Assembly: GCF_002939985.1 (NCBI RefSeq)
Contig: NZ_MDFM01000019.1
Location: 7,362-71,361 of the forward strand
Direction: 5' to 3'
Length of the DNA stretch: 64,000 bases
Source of the DNA: Xanthomonas hortorum pv. cynarae
GTDB taxonomy: Bacteria > Pseudomonadota > Gammaproteobacteria > Xanthomonadales > Xanthomonadaceae
In this document: positions 46,721 through 55,422 of the stretch, in pieces
Layout of the letters: each line of letters opens with the position of its first letter
Position numbering within the stretch: position 1 is the first letter of the stretch
The notes under the pieces: generated by a model
Database searches by the model: none
What the model was told of the DNA's origin: nothing
The model's input: only the letters and a program-made list of their open reading frames with translations
Translations under genes and position numbers: made by a program

Positions 46721-47491
46721 TCAGCTGTCGCTGCGCGGAACCTGCTGTACGTCGCGCACCTGGCCGATCAGCGGCGCGGTGCCGCTCGCGCTGTCGTGGC
46801 CGAGTTGGGCCGGCTTCTTGAAGCGTGCCAGCACTGCGGCAGCGTTGGACTCGCCTTCCATCAGGCCAGCCGCGGCCAGACGCCGATTAAGATCGCCATC
46901 GCCGCTGGACGATTCGAGCTCTTCGGCCGATTCGATGCGTGCAGAAGTCTCGGCCTGACGCGCCTTGATGCGCTCCAGCGATTCCAGCGCCGAGCCCATC
47001 TTGCTGCTGGCACCGGAATGCCGCGCGGCAATCGCCGCCTGCGCCTTTTGCACCGCGTCGGTGGCCTTGACCGTATCGATCTGCTGGCGCATGCCGCGCA
47101 GCTGGTTTTCGGTCTTCTGGATGGTGGCCTTGAGCGTCACCACCGACTGGTCCAGCGCCGTCTTGGAGGCCTTGTCGCCGGCGTCTTCGCTTTCCAGCGC
47201 GGCGAGCTTTGTCGCCACATCGTGGGCCAGCGATTCATCTCCCTTGGCCAGCGCACCTTCGATGTAGCGCGTGTATTCGGCCATCTTGCCGGCACGCGCG
47301 TCGATCTTCTGCTGGGCCAGCTTGCTCTGTGCCATCAGCTTGGTGAGCTCTTCGCGCGAACGCGTGAGCTGGGCACCGGCATCGCGCATTTCCTGGTCCA
47401 GGATGCGCAGCGCATTGGCGTCGACCGCCTTCTGGCCGGTTTCGTGTGCAGTGCCACGCAGCAGCGTGATCAACTTTGAAAAGATACTCAT
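46721..47491 (-). CDS. PspA/IM30-family protein (YjfJ type)
   Basis: The 256-residue protein is almost wholly alpha-helical coiled coil, as in PspA, starting MSIFSKLITLLRG with an amphipathic membrane-touching helix. It should assemble on the inner membrane under stress. No PspF/PspBC genes are near, so it is the YjfJ-type paralogue tied to the amidoligase operon and not the classic phage-shock locus. Confidence 0.92.
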   Translation of the reverse strand: MSIFSKLITLLRGTAHETGQKAVDANALRILDQEMRDAGAQLTRSREELTKLMAQSKLAQQKIDARAGKMAEYTRYIEGALAKGDESLAHDVATKLAALESEDAGDKASKTALDQSVVTLKATIQKTENQLRGMRQQIDTVKATDAVQKAQAAIAARHSGASSKMGSALESLERIKARQAETSARIESAEELESSSGDGDLNRRLAAAGLMEGESNAAAVLARFKKPAQLGHDSASGTAPLIGQVRDVQQVPRSDS

Positions 47492-47503
47492 GACAACACG
47501 CCT

Positions 47504-47920
47504 TTAGGAAAAGTACGGCTTGAGAGATTCGGCGGCATCCAGCGTATTGGCCGCCAGGGTCTGGATTTCCTCGTCGATCTGGTCGAGCGTGGACGACGCC
47601 GACAGCTCGCCAAAGACCACGTAGCTATCCTTGCCGTCGACCTGCACCAGGCCCAGGTTGGATAAAGGATTAAGCGGATTGAGCCGCAGGCAGGCGTCGT
47701 TGAAGGCGGCGCGGTCGCTGACCTGGTCGGCATTGGCCAGCAGCGTGGAAACGAACACCTGCGAGCCGGAGGCGGCAACCTGGATCTGCATGTCGCCGTG
47801 GTCGGCCAGGGTGAGGTTGATGGCCGGTTCCAGCCCGTCGATCAGCTCGACCTCGATCGGCTGGTCGCGGTAGCGCTCGGCCAGCAGGCCGTGCAATTCG
47901 ACAGTGGTGTACTGCGTCAT
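47504..47920 (-). CDS. DUF2170 protein (YjfI type)
   Basis: The 138-residue soluble protein starts MTQYTTVELHG at 47920 with AGGAC upstream and is the first gene of the seven-gene operon, 12 bp before pspA. Conserved pieces include VSTLLANADQV and LRLNPLNPLSNLGL. Its role is unknown; in E. coli it precedes yjfJ in the same order. The 126 bp upstream to the acetyltransferase stop should hold the operon promoter. Confidence 0.87.
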   Translation of the reverse strand: MTQYTTVELHGLLAERYRDQPIEVELIDGLEPAINLTLADHGDMQIQVAASGSQVFVSTLLANADQVSDRAAFNDACLRLNPLNPLSNLGLVQVDGKDSYVVFGELSASSTLDQIDEEIQTLAANTLDAAESLKPYFS

Positions 47921-48046
47921 ACGATGTCCTGTCCTTTGGTCATGCAGCGGTGGTCGAGCAGCTGCGGTGATGCAGCAATGCTCGTGCAATGGGCGGACAT
48001 ACTACAGACTGTCCGCAACCGGCAGAAAGGGCCGGAAGTCAGCTGG

Positions 48047-48517
48047 TCAGGCCAGCTGCAGGCGGAAGCAGACCACCCGTTCAGTTGGCTCGAAGCCGCA
48101 CGCCGCATGTGCCGCCTGGGCGCCGCTGTCTTCCAGCCGCGCATCGGAAGCCAGCTCCGCGCAGCCCTGATCACGCGTCCACGCGACCGCCGCCGCCACC
48201 AGGGCACGACCGAGCCCGCGGCCGCGCCAGGCCGGAATCACATACCACCCTTCCAGAAAGCCCACCGGCGTGCTTTCGGTGCCATTGACGTACTCGTGGC
48301 GCACCGACACCTCGGCAAACCCCAGCGCCGTATCCACGTCGTCCACCACCAGCAGGTGGCCGGCATCTGATTGCGCCAGCACGGCCTGCAGTTCGGCGAC
48401 GCTGTCGTCGGCAACGCCATCATCGGCATCGGGCCACAAGGCCAGGCGCAAGGCCAGCAAGGCCCGCGCATCGGCACCGACCGCCGCGCGCACCCGCCAC
48501 CCGGCTGGCGCACTCAC
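48047..48517 (-). CDS. GNAT acetyltransferase, AAC(6')-Iz-like
   Basis: The 156-residue acetyltransferase starts at a GTG that overlaps the pdxH stop by 4 bp. It contains the acetyl-CoA loop RGRGLGRAL and a series of stretches typical of aminoglycoside 6'-N-acetyltransferases ([40 protein letters not shown]). It closely recalls the chromosomal AAC(6')-Iz of Stenotrophomonas. The native substrate may be something else, and resistance is not proven by sequence. Coupling to pdxH is presumably a transcriptional accident or a coenzyme-related link. Confidence 0.88.
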   Translation of the reverse strand: MSAPAGWRVRAAVGADARALLALRLALWPDADDGVADDSVAELQAVLAQSDAGHLLVVDDVDTALGFAEVSVRHEYVNGTESTPVGFLEGWYVIPAWRGRGLGRALVAAAVAWTRDQGCAELASDARLEDSGAQAAHAACGFEPTERVVCFRLQLA

Positions 48518-49113
48518 GGATACAGCATCCGCTTGCTCCAGCGGCTGGCCGCATCGGCTTCGTAGCGCCAGCGCTCGTGCAGGCGGAAGTTGGCGCCGTA
48601 CCAGAACTCGAACGCCTGCGGCACCACCCGGAACCCGCCCCAGCCATCCGGGCGCGGCACCTCGCGGCCCTCGAACGTGGCCTCGACCTTGGCGATGGCC
48701 GCGTCGAACTCCTCGCGCGAGCCCAGCGTCTGCGATTGCAGCGAGGCCCAGGCGCCGATCTGGCTCATGCGCGGGCGCGAGGCGAAGTAGGCATCGGATT
48801 CGTCCGCACTCACCAACTGCGCGCCACCTTCGATGCGCACCTGGATGCCGGCCTCGCGCAGGCTGCGCCACAGAAACAGCAATGCCGCCTGCGGATGGGT
48901 CTGCAAATCGCGGCCCTTTGCGCTGTCCAGATGGGTGTAGAACACGAAGCCGCGCGCATCGAAGGCCTTGAGCAACACGGTGCGCGCGCTCGGCCGGCCA
49001 TCCACGTTGGCGGTGGCCACGGTCATCGCGCTGGCTTCCAGTTCAGCGCTGTTCTGCGCCTCGGCATACAACGCGGTGAAGGTGGCAAGGGCTTCTGCGT
49101 ACAGATCGGTCAT
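48514..49113 (-). CDS. pdxH: Pyridoxamine 5'-phosphate oxidase
   Basis: The 199-residue FMN enzyme makes pyridoxal 5'-phosphate from pyridoxine or pyridoxamine phosphate. Hallmarks are [18 protein letters not shown], the [17 protein letters not shown] segment, and the C-terminal [17 protein letters not shown] followed by the RLHER phosphate site. The length is usual for the family. It is divergent from aroK across a 206-bp spacer that holds both promoters. Confidence 0.96.
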   Translation of the reverse strand: MTDLYAEALATFTALYAEAQNSAELEASAMTVATANVDGRPSARTVLLKAFDARGFVFYTHLDSAKGRDLQTHPQAALLFLWRSLREAGIQVRIEGGAQLVSADESDAYFASRPRMSQIGAWASLQSQTLGSREEFDAAIAKVEATFEGREVPRPDGWGGFRVVPQAFEFWYGANFRLHERWRYEADAASRWSKRMLYP

Positions 49114-49319
49114 GACGGTGCGTGGGCAGCAAGATTGGCGCCTATTGTGGGCGCATCGCGTGTGCTTCGCCTATGTCCGCACTGTCGCAGCCATCGGTCT
49201 GCCTGCGGCGGCGACAGGTGTCGATGCCGAGGCACGCAGTCGCAAGTCACACCGCACGAATGGTTTCAGGCCGCGTCAATCGGCCCGGCGCGGGGGCGTG
49301 AATGCTACGATCCCTGCGC

Positions 49320-49862
49320 ATGAACCCCGCTCCCAATCTCGTGATGGTCGGCCCGATGGGCGCCGGAAAAAGCTGCATCGGCCGTCGTCTGGCCGAGCGC
49401 TTCGGGCTGGAGTTCGTCGATGTGGATCAGGCCATCGTCGAGCAGGCGGGCAAGAGCATCCCGGCCATTTTCGAACAGCACGGCGAAGCGCGGTTTCGCC
49501 AGCACGAAGTCGAGACCTTGCAGGCGCTGCTGCAGCAGGACAACAAATTGATTTCCACCGGCGGCGGCGCGGTGCTGGATCCGCTCAACCGCCAGCGCAT
49601 CCGCGAGCGCGGCTTTGTTGTCTATCTGCATGTGAGCGTGCCGGCGCAGCTCACCCGGCTGGCGCGCGATCGCAATCGCCCGCTATTGCAACGCGCCGAC
49701 CGCGAGCAGGTGCTGCACGCGATGGCCGCGCACCGCACCCCGCTGTACCAGGAGGTCGCCGACCTCAGCCTGGAAACCGATCTTTTTTCCCCCGCCGAGG
49801 CCACCGCGCAGCTAGTGCTGCGTCTGGCCGCGCAATGGCGCATGTCGAGTACCCCTGCATGA
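49320..49862 (+). CDS. aroK: Shikimate kinase
   Basis: The 180-residue P-loop kinase phosphorylates shikimate in aromatic amino acid synthesis. Walker A is GPMGAGKS, the DVD motif is in FVDVDQAI, and the shikimate-binding STGGGAV and RNRPLL segments follow. I start at ATG 49320 (MNPAPNLVM); an ATG six codons earlier exists. The stop overlaps aroB by 4 bp, so kinase and dehydroquinate synthase are co-translated. Confidence 0.96.
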   Translation: MNPAPNLVMVGPMGAGKSCIGRRLAERFGLEFVDVDQAIVEQAGKSIPAIFEQHGEARFRQHEVETLQALLQQDNKLISTGGGAVLDPLNRQRIRERGFVVYLHVSVPAQLTRLARDRNRPLLQRADREQVLHAMAAHRTPLYQEVADLSLETDLFSPAEATAQLVLRLAAQWRMSSTPA

Positions 49863-50971
49863 CACTTCCCCGTTCCTCGCGCAGCGTCGATGTCGACGGT
49901 GCGCAGCCCTACACCATCACCATTGCACCCGGCCTGCTGGCCGATGGCGCGCGCCTGGCCAGCCATGTGCGCGGCCGCCACGTGCTGCTGCTCAGCGACT
50001 CGCAGGTGGCCCCGCATTACGCGGCCGCGGTGCGCACTGCACTGTTGCAGGCGCGCCCGGACCTGCAGCTCGGCGAGCTGGTGATCGCCGCCGGCGAAGC
50101 CTCCAAGACGCTGGATAACTTCGGCGCTGCGATCGCCGCGCTGGCTGAGTTGGGCGCCACCCGCGACGCCTGCGTGTTCGCACTCGGCGGCGGCGTGGTT
50201 GGCGACCTGGCCGGCTTCGCAGCGGCCTGCTGGATGCGCGGGGTGGACTGCGTGCAACTGCCCACCAGCCTGCTGGCGATGGTGGATTCGTCGGTCGGCG
50301 GCAAGACTGCGGTGGATATCCCGCAGGGCAAGAACCTGGTCGGCGCGTTTCATCCGCCACTCGCGGTGATCGCCGACACAGACACCCTGCGCACCCTGCC
50401 ACCGCGCGAGCTACGTGCGGGTCTGGCCGAGGTGATCAAGTACGGCGCCATCCGCGACCCGTTGTTCTTCCAGTGGCTGCATGCCGAACGCCGCGCACTG
50501 CTGGACAGCGACGCCGCAGCGCTGGCCCAGGCCATTGCGCGCAGCTGCGAGCACAAGGCCGAGATCGTGGCGCGCGATCCGCTGGAAAAAGGCGAGCGCG
50601 CCCTGCTCAACCTGGGCCACACCTTCGGCCACGCGATCGAGACCGAACAAGGCTACGGCGCGCCCGGCAACGACAACCTCAACCATGGCGAAGCCGTGGC
50701 GGTGGGCATGGTGCTGGCCGCACGGCTGTCGGCCGCGCTGGGCATGAGCACTGCGCAGGACACCGAGGCGCTGCGCGCCCTGCTGCACGACTTCGACCTG
50801 CCCACCGAGATCCCGGCCGGCCTGTCGCCGGAAGCGCTGCTGGGGCGCATGCGTCTGGACAAGAAGAACATCGCCGGCCGCCTGCGCCTGGTGTTGTGGC
50901 GCGGCATCGGCAAGGCCGAGGTGGTGCCGGATGTCGACGAGGCCGCGGTGCTGGAGATTCTGGCGAGCTGA
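49859..50971 (+). CDS. aroB: 3-dehydroquinate synthase
   Basis: The 370-residue enzyme carries out the second step of the shikimate pathway using NAD+ and a divalent metal. [13 protein letters not shown] is the NAD loop; the metal ligands lie in [18 protein letters not shown] and [10 protein letters not shown]. The full family length is present. It is coupled to aroK as in most gammaproteobacteria. The 179 bp downstream contain a GAATCCC-type repeat. Confidence 0.96.
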   Translation: MTLPRSSRSVDVDGAQPYTITIAPGLLADGARLASHVRGRHVLLLSDSQVAPHYAAAVRTALLQARPDLQLGELVIAAGEASKTLDNFGAAIAALAELGATRDACVFALGGGVVGDLAGFAAACWMRGVDCVQLPTSLLAMVDSSVGGKTAVDIPQGKNLVGAFHPPLAVIADTDTLRTLPPRELRAGLAEVIKYGAIRDPLFFQWLHAERRALLDSDAAALAQAIARSCEHKAEIVARDPLEKGERALLNLGHTFGHAIETEQGYGAPGNDNLNHGEAVAVGMVLAARLSAALGMSTAQDTEALRALLHDFDLPTEIPAGLSPEALLGRMRLDKKNIAGRLRLVLWRGIGKAEVVPDVDEAAVLEILAS

Positions 50972-51079
50972 GGTGCACGCGGTTGGCCGGCTGCGGCAGC
51001 AAGCGCGATCCAACATCCCGGAAAACGCAGCGTCGCTCGTACCCACGCTGTCAGGTCGGGCACGCTGCAGACTGCCTTA

Positions 51080-51115
51080 TCCAATCCCGAATCCCTACGC
51101 CCTAATCCCTGCCTC
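51080..51115. repeat. GGGAATC-type short repeat (inverted)
   Basis: The string TCCAATCCCGAATCCCTACG, followed by CCTAATCCCTG, is the complement of the GGGATTCGGGAATC units behind rapZ. It sits in the spacer between aroB and the WGR gene. Confidence 0.5.
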
Positions 51116-51150
51116 CCAGCCTTCAGCACCGCCCGGCTACAATCGGCGCC

Positions 51151-51402
51151 ATGCGCATCCACTTGCAACACGATCCCGGCGGCAATGCGCCGCTGCGTTA
51201 TGTCCAGCTGACCCTGCAACCGGATCTGTTCGGTGGCTGGGAGCTGCTGCGCGAGAGCGGCGAGATCGGTGGACGCTCGCAGCTGCGACGCGACCAATAC
51301 CTGCTGCAGGATGAGGCGGACCGGGCCTTCGACAAGGCACGCGACACCCACCTCAAACGCGGCTTCCAACTCATCACCGGCGGCGCCGACGCGCCGCGCT
51401 GA
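51151..51402 (+). CDS. WGR-domain protein
   Basis: The 83-residue protein is little more than one WGR domain: RYVQLTLQPDLFGGWELLRESGEIGG is its beginning, with W and G of the motif as GGWELL, and a terminal helix DRAFDKARDTHLKRGF. In eukaryotic PARPs this domain binds DNA; stand-alone bacterial versions have no known role. It precedes hemE by 9 bp, so the two genes are likely co-transcribed. Confidence 0.85.
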   Translation: MRIHLQHDPGGNAPLRYVQLTLQPDLFGGWELLRESGEIGGRSQLRRDQYLLQDEADRAFDKARDTHLKRGFQLITGGADAPR

Positions 51403-51411
51403 GGAACACCC

Positions 51412-52476
51412 ATGCTCAAGAACGATCGCCTGTTGCGTGCACTGAACCGTCAGCCCGTCGACCGCACCCCCGTGTGGCTGATGCGCCAGGCCGGCCGGTA
51501 TCTGCCCGAATACCGCGCCACCCGCGCGCGCGCCGGCAGCTTTTTAGGCATGGCCAAGAACCCCGAGATCGCCTGCGAAGTGACGCTGCAGCCGCTGCAA
51601 CGCTTCCCGCTGGACGCGGCGATTCTGTTTTCCGACATCCTGACCATCCCCGATGCGATGGGCCTGGAGCTGTACTTCGTCGAAGGCGAAGGCCCCAAGT
51701 TCCGCCATCCGGTGCGCGATGCCGCAGCAATCCATCGGCTGGGCGTGCCGGACATGGAAACCGATCTGCGTTACGTGATGGATGCGGTGCGTTTGATCCG
51801 TCGCGAGCTGGATGGTGCGGTGCCGCTGATCGGTTTCTCCGGCAGCCCGTGGACGCTGGCCTGCTACATGATCGAAGGCGGCGGCAGCAAGGAATACGCG
51901 CGCATCAAGGCGATGGCCTTCAACGCGCCGGAGGTGCTGCATCACCTGCTCAGCACCGTCACCGATGCCGTGATCGCCTATCTGTCCGCACAACGCGCGG
52001 CCGGTGCGCAGGCGCTGCAGGTGTTCGACACCTGGGGCGGCGTGTTGTCGCCGGCGATGTACCGCGAGTTCTCGCTGCCCTACCTCACCCGCATCGCACG
52101 TGAGCTGGAGCGTGGCGACGGTGCCGAGCGCACCCCGCTGGTGTTGTTCGGCAAGGGCAACGGCGCCTACGTGAGCGAACTGGCCGCCAGCGGCGCCGAA
52201 GCGGTGGGCGTGGACTGGACCATCTCGCTGGCCGACGCCGCACAGCGCGCCGGCGGCCGCGTCGCCCTGCAGGGCAACCTGGACCCGGCCACCCTGTACG
52301 GCTCGCCCGAGGCGATCCGCGCCGAAGTCGGCAAGACCCTGGACAGCTACGCCCAAGGCAACGGCGGCTCGCGCGAAGGCCACGTCTTCAACCTCGGCCA
52401 CGGCATGTCGCCGGACATGAATCCCGAACATGTTGGGGTGTTGGTGGAAGCGGTGCAAACGCTGAGCAAGCGCTGA
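51412..52476 (+). CDS. hemE: Uroporphyrinogen decarboxylase
   Basis: The 354-residue enzyme converts uroporphyrinogen III to coproporphyrinogen III in heme synthesis. [16 protein letters not shown] is the substrate-binding signature; the catalytic aspartate region is [13 protein letters not shown], and [12 protein letters not shown] follows. The C-terminal [16 protein letters not shown] is intact. It ends at a clear hairpin. Confidence 0.97.
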   Translation: MLKNDRLLRALNRQPVDRTPVWLMRQAGRYLPEYRATRARAGSFLGMAKNPEIACEVTLQPLQRFPLDAAILFSDILTIPDAMGLELYFVEGEGPKFRHPVRDAAAIHRLGVPDMETDLRYVMDAVRLIRRELDGAVPLIGFSGSPWTLACYMIEGGGSKEYARIKAMAFNAPEVLHHLLSTVTDAVIAYLSAQRAAGAQALQVFDTWGGVLSPAMYREFSLPYLTRIARELERGDGAERTPLVLFGKGNGAYVSELAASGAEAVGVDWTISLADAAQRAGGRVALQGNLDPATLYGSPEAIRAEVGKTLDSYAQGNGGSREGHVFNLGHGMSPDMNPEHVGVLVEAVQTLSKR

Positions 52477-52486
52477 TCCAGGCGCA

Positions 52487-52515
52487 ATCGACAGCGCGCG
52501 AGTAGCGCTGTCGAT
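52487..52515 (+). terminator. Hairpin terminator behind hemE
   Basis: ATCGACAGCGC and GCGCTGTCGAT form a perfect 11-bp stem with a 7-base loop, 10 bp after the hemE stop. A T-run is absent. Confidence 0.65.
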
Positions 52516-52585
52516 GGCTCGCTCAGAAGCCGATCAGTCAACCAGACGCCGCTCTCTTTCCTACAGCCACCGGCAACAACCGGTG

Positions 52586-52692
52586 GTGCTTGCATGCGTA
52601 CCGGCGTGGGACCTTATGCGGCATGGGATGCTGCAGAAGAGCCTACAGAGATGTACTTGCGGCGTGTCCCACGCCGGCACGCGTGCAAGCAC
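52586..52692 (+). repeat. Palindromic intergenic repeat, subfamily A, copy 3 (diverged)
   Basis: The left arm (52586-52612) and right arm (52666-52692) are inverted copies of 27 bp with two mismatches, and the centre keeps the GCATGGGATGCTGC and GTACTTGCGGCGTGTCCC blocks of the element. The arms differ in sequence from copies 1 and 2 while the core is shared. A separate hairpin CCACCGG/CCGGTGG lies immediately left (52567-52586). No gene lies in 52477-52959. Confidence 0.75.
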
Positions 52693-52770
52693 CCTTAGTA
52701 ACCGAGCATTTCGCACAAAACCGGCAGACTTCATGTGCGCGGTCGATCGGAGCGCGGTGCCGTATCCGGT

Positions 52771-52840
52771 GTCGGGACACGCCGTGAATCCGTCCGTGGA
52801 GGCTCGGTGGCGGCATCCATGCCGCCACACGGTCCTGCAA
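52771..52840 (-). repeat. Palindromic intergenic repeat, subfamily B, copy 2
   Basis: GGGACACGCCGTGAATCCGT leads into a GGTGGCGGCAT/ATGCCGCCAC hairpin and GGTCCTGC. It is the inverted, better conserved partner of 40235-40301 and points opposite to the subfamily A copy to its left, as in the 40-kb pair. Confidence 0.75.
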
Positions 52841-52959
52841 GCGGTAAGGCCATCGCGCCTGCCAACATTGTCGTGGACTGACGGGAACCACAAAGCCGGC
52901 CGCACCCGCCTTACAGTGAACGTGGTCGGTTCTGTCAGCGACACTAAACGCAGACCCGC

Positions 52960-54390
52960 TTACTCGAAACTGCCCACCGAATCGTGCGCCAGATTGTCGA
53001 AACGGGTGTATTCGCCGAAGAATTTGAGCTTGCACGAGCCGGTAGGACCACCGCGGTGCTTGCCGATGATGATCTCGGCCAGGCCCTTGTCCGGCGAGTT
53101 TTCCTTGTTGTAGTAATCGTCGCGGTAGATGAACACGATCATGTCGGCGTCCTGCTCGATTGCGCCGGATTCGCGCAAGTCGGCCATCACCGGGCGCTTG
53201 TCGGTACGCGTTTCCAGCGAGCGATTGAGCTGCGACAACGCAATCACCGGCACGTTGAGTTCCTTGGCCAGTCCCTTCAGACCACGCGAAATCTCCGAAA
53301 TTTCGGTCGCGCGGTTTTCGCTGTTGCCCGGCACCGACATCAGCTGCAGATAGTCGATGACGATCAGGCCCAGATCGTGTTCGCGCTTGAGCCGGCGGCA
53401 CTTGGAGCGCAGCACTTCCGGCGACACGCCCGGCGTGTCGTCGATGAAGATCTTGGTTTCCTTCAGCATCTTGATCGCACCGGTCACGCGCGCCCAATCC
53501 TCGTCTTCCAGCGCACCGGTACGCAGGCGTTGCGCGTTGATGCGGCCATTGGAGGAGATCAAGCGCATCGCCAACTGCGAGGCCGACATTTCCATCGAAA
53601 ACACCGCAACGCCCTTCTTGGACTTGATCGCAGCGTATTCGGCAATGTTCAGCGCCAGCGTGGTCTTGCCCATCGCCGGACGCGCGGCCAGGATGATCAG
53701 ATCGGTCGGCTGCAGCCCGGCGGTCATCGCATCGAAATCGGTGTAACCGGTCGGCAGGCCGGTGATGTTGCCGCCGTTTTCGAAACGGTTACGCAGCTCT
53801 TCGAAGGCGTCCTTCAACGCGCCCGGCATCGCCACGAAGTCGGTACGCCCGCGCGCGCCGGCTTCGGCGATCTTGAACACCGCTTTTTCCGCCGATGCCA
53901 GCAGCTCCACACTCTCGCGGCCTTCCGGCTGGAAGCCATCGTTGACGATGGTGGTGCCGACCTCGATCAACTGCCGCAGCACCGCCTTGTCGCGCACGAT
54001 TTCGGCATAGGCGGCGATGTTGGCCGCCGACGGCGTGGTGCTGGCCAGCTCGATCAGATAGGCGCCATCGGCCACCTGCTCCAGCTTGCCTTGCGACTCG
54101 AACCATTCGCCCAGCGTCACCGCATCGAACGGGCGGTCTTTCTCGTTCAATTCGCGAATCGCGCGGTAGATCAGCCGGTGGTCGCGGCGGTAGAAATCGT
54201 TGTCGGTGAGCTGGTCGTTGACCCGGTCGAACGCCTCCGGCGCCAGCATCAACCCGCCAAGCACAGCCTGCTCGGCCTCGACCGAATGCGGCGGCACACG
54301 CAGCTGGTCCAGCCGCGGCTCGGGACGATCGTAATCGTCGTCGTCGCGATCACGATTGCGTTTGGAACGGAAACCAGGACGAGCGGACAT
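52960..54390 (-). CDS. dnaB: Replicative DNA helicase
   Basis: The 476-residue hexameric helicase has an N-terminal primase-interaction domain (about 25-130), a linker helix region, and the RecA-like C-terminal domain with Walker A ARPAMGKTTLA, Walker B LIVIDYLQLM and the DLRESGAIEQDAD motif 4 region. No intein is present. I use ATG 54390; a TTG two codons upstream with AGGT nearby is possible. The N-terminus carries a charged Asp/Arg stretch (RNRDRDDDDYDRP). It is transcribed away from the FMN reductase region. Confidence 0.96.
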   Translation of the reverse strand: MSARPGFRSKRNRDRDDDDYDRPEPRLDQLRVPPHSVEAEQAVLGGLMLAPEAFDRVNDQLTDNDFYRRDHRLIYRAIRELNEKDRPFDAVTLGEWFESQGKLEQVADGAYLIELASTTPSAANIAAYAEIVRDKAVLRQLIEVGTTIVNDGFQPEGRESVELLASAEKAVFKIAEAGARGRTDFVAMPGALKDAFEELRNRFENGGNITGLPTGYTDFDAMTAGLQPTDLIILAARPAMGKTTLALNIAEYAAIKSKKGVAVFSMEMSASQLAMRLISSNGRINAQRLRTGALEDEDWARVTGAIKMLKETKIFIDDTPGVSPEVLRSKCRRLKREHDLGLIVIDYLQLMSVPGNSENRATEISEISRGLKGLAKELNVPVIALSQLNRSLETRTDKRPVMADLRESGAIEQDADMIVFIYRDDYYNKENSPDKGLAEIIIGKHRGGPTGSCKLKFFGEYTRFDNLAHDSVGSFE

Positions 54391-54609
54391 GGACAAACAG
54401 ACCTGACGCTAGGGAGACGAGGGCAGGAAGCATAGTCATCGATGGCGTCGACGACCATGCACAACTCTGTGGATAACCGGTGCACAGCCGGTGCATCACG
54501 TTCTACGCGCCGGCTGTCGCAGCAGCCGCGACCCTTGCCCGGCCTGCGCTTTGGCCGCGTGAGCGGCCCGCCCGGCGCAGTGCGTTAGGCGGACCACATC
54601 ACCTGCGAC

Positions 54610-55164
54610 TCAGCGCTTGAGCTGCGCGATCAAGCCCAGGAACGAGTCGATAAAGCCCTGCAGAAACGCGCGACTGTCGGCATTGGCAATCTGATCGTCG
54701 GCACCGAACAAACCTTCCTTGTACTGCAGGAACACTTCCGGCTGGCCGAGCACATGCATGTTCAGATACGACAGCACATTACGCAGATGCTGCTGCGCGG
54801 TCGCCGTACCGATCGCTCCGACCGAGATGCCGACCACCGCCGCCGGCTTGCCGGAAAACGCGCTATCGCCATACGGCCGCGAGCCGGTGTCGATGGCATT
54901 CTTGAGCACGCCGGGGATCGAGCGGTTGTATTCGGGGGTCACGAACAACACCGCGTCGGCGGCACGCACCTGCTGCTTGAAACGGGTGCCCTGAGCCGGG
55001 AAATCCGCATCGTTGTCCTGGTTGTACAGCGGAATATCGCCGATCTCCAGATACTCGAACACCGCCTTGTCGCCGGCCAGGTGCTCCAGCGCGCGCGCCA
55101 ACTGGCGGTTGTAGGACGCTGCGCGCAGGCTGCCGACCAGGACGGCGATGGTGATCTTGCTCAT
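54610..55164 (-). CDS. NADPH-dependent FMN reductase (flavodoxin-like)
   Basis: The 184-residue flavoprotein has the phosphate-binding loop GSLRAASYNRQLA and the LFVTPEYNRSIPGVLKNAID segment that marks NADPH-dependent FMN reductases/quinone reductases of the ChrR/YieF type. It probably reduces quinones or flavins in the cytosol. Downstream of it on the same strand is a 213-bp spacer before dnaB. It could serve flavin-dependent enzymes such as the halogenase, but nothing in the sequence links them. Confidence 0.9.
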   Translation of the reverse strand: MSKITIAVLVGSLRAASYNRQLARALEHLAGDKAVFEYLEIGDIPLYNQDNDADFPAQGTRFKQQVRAADAVLFVTPEYNRSIPGVLKNAIDTGSRPYGDSAFSGKPAAVVGISVGAIGTATAQQHLRNVLSYLNMHVLGQPEVFLQYKEGLFGADDQIANADSRAFLQGFIDSFLGLIAQLKR

Positions 55165-55422
55165 GGGGGACGCTCCGTGGAAACAGGGCCCCACCCTACC
55201 CAGCGCGATGCTCAGAGCCGGTGAAGTGCCGCCCGGCACCGGGCGATCAACCGCAGCTGCACGCACACGGCGGCGTCTCAATCTGCAAGGCGTTAACGCC
55301 CCTACCCGGCCTGATGTCCGAGCGGCAGCTTCAAGCGTCAGAAACAACTCGGCAACGGCAGCGCGGTCTCGCACACCGCGCAACGATTGGTCGCCGCGCG
55401 CAAGATCAACACGTGACCAAGA

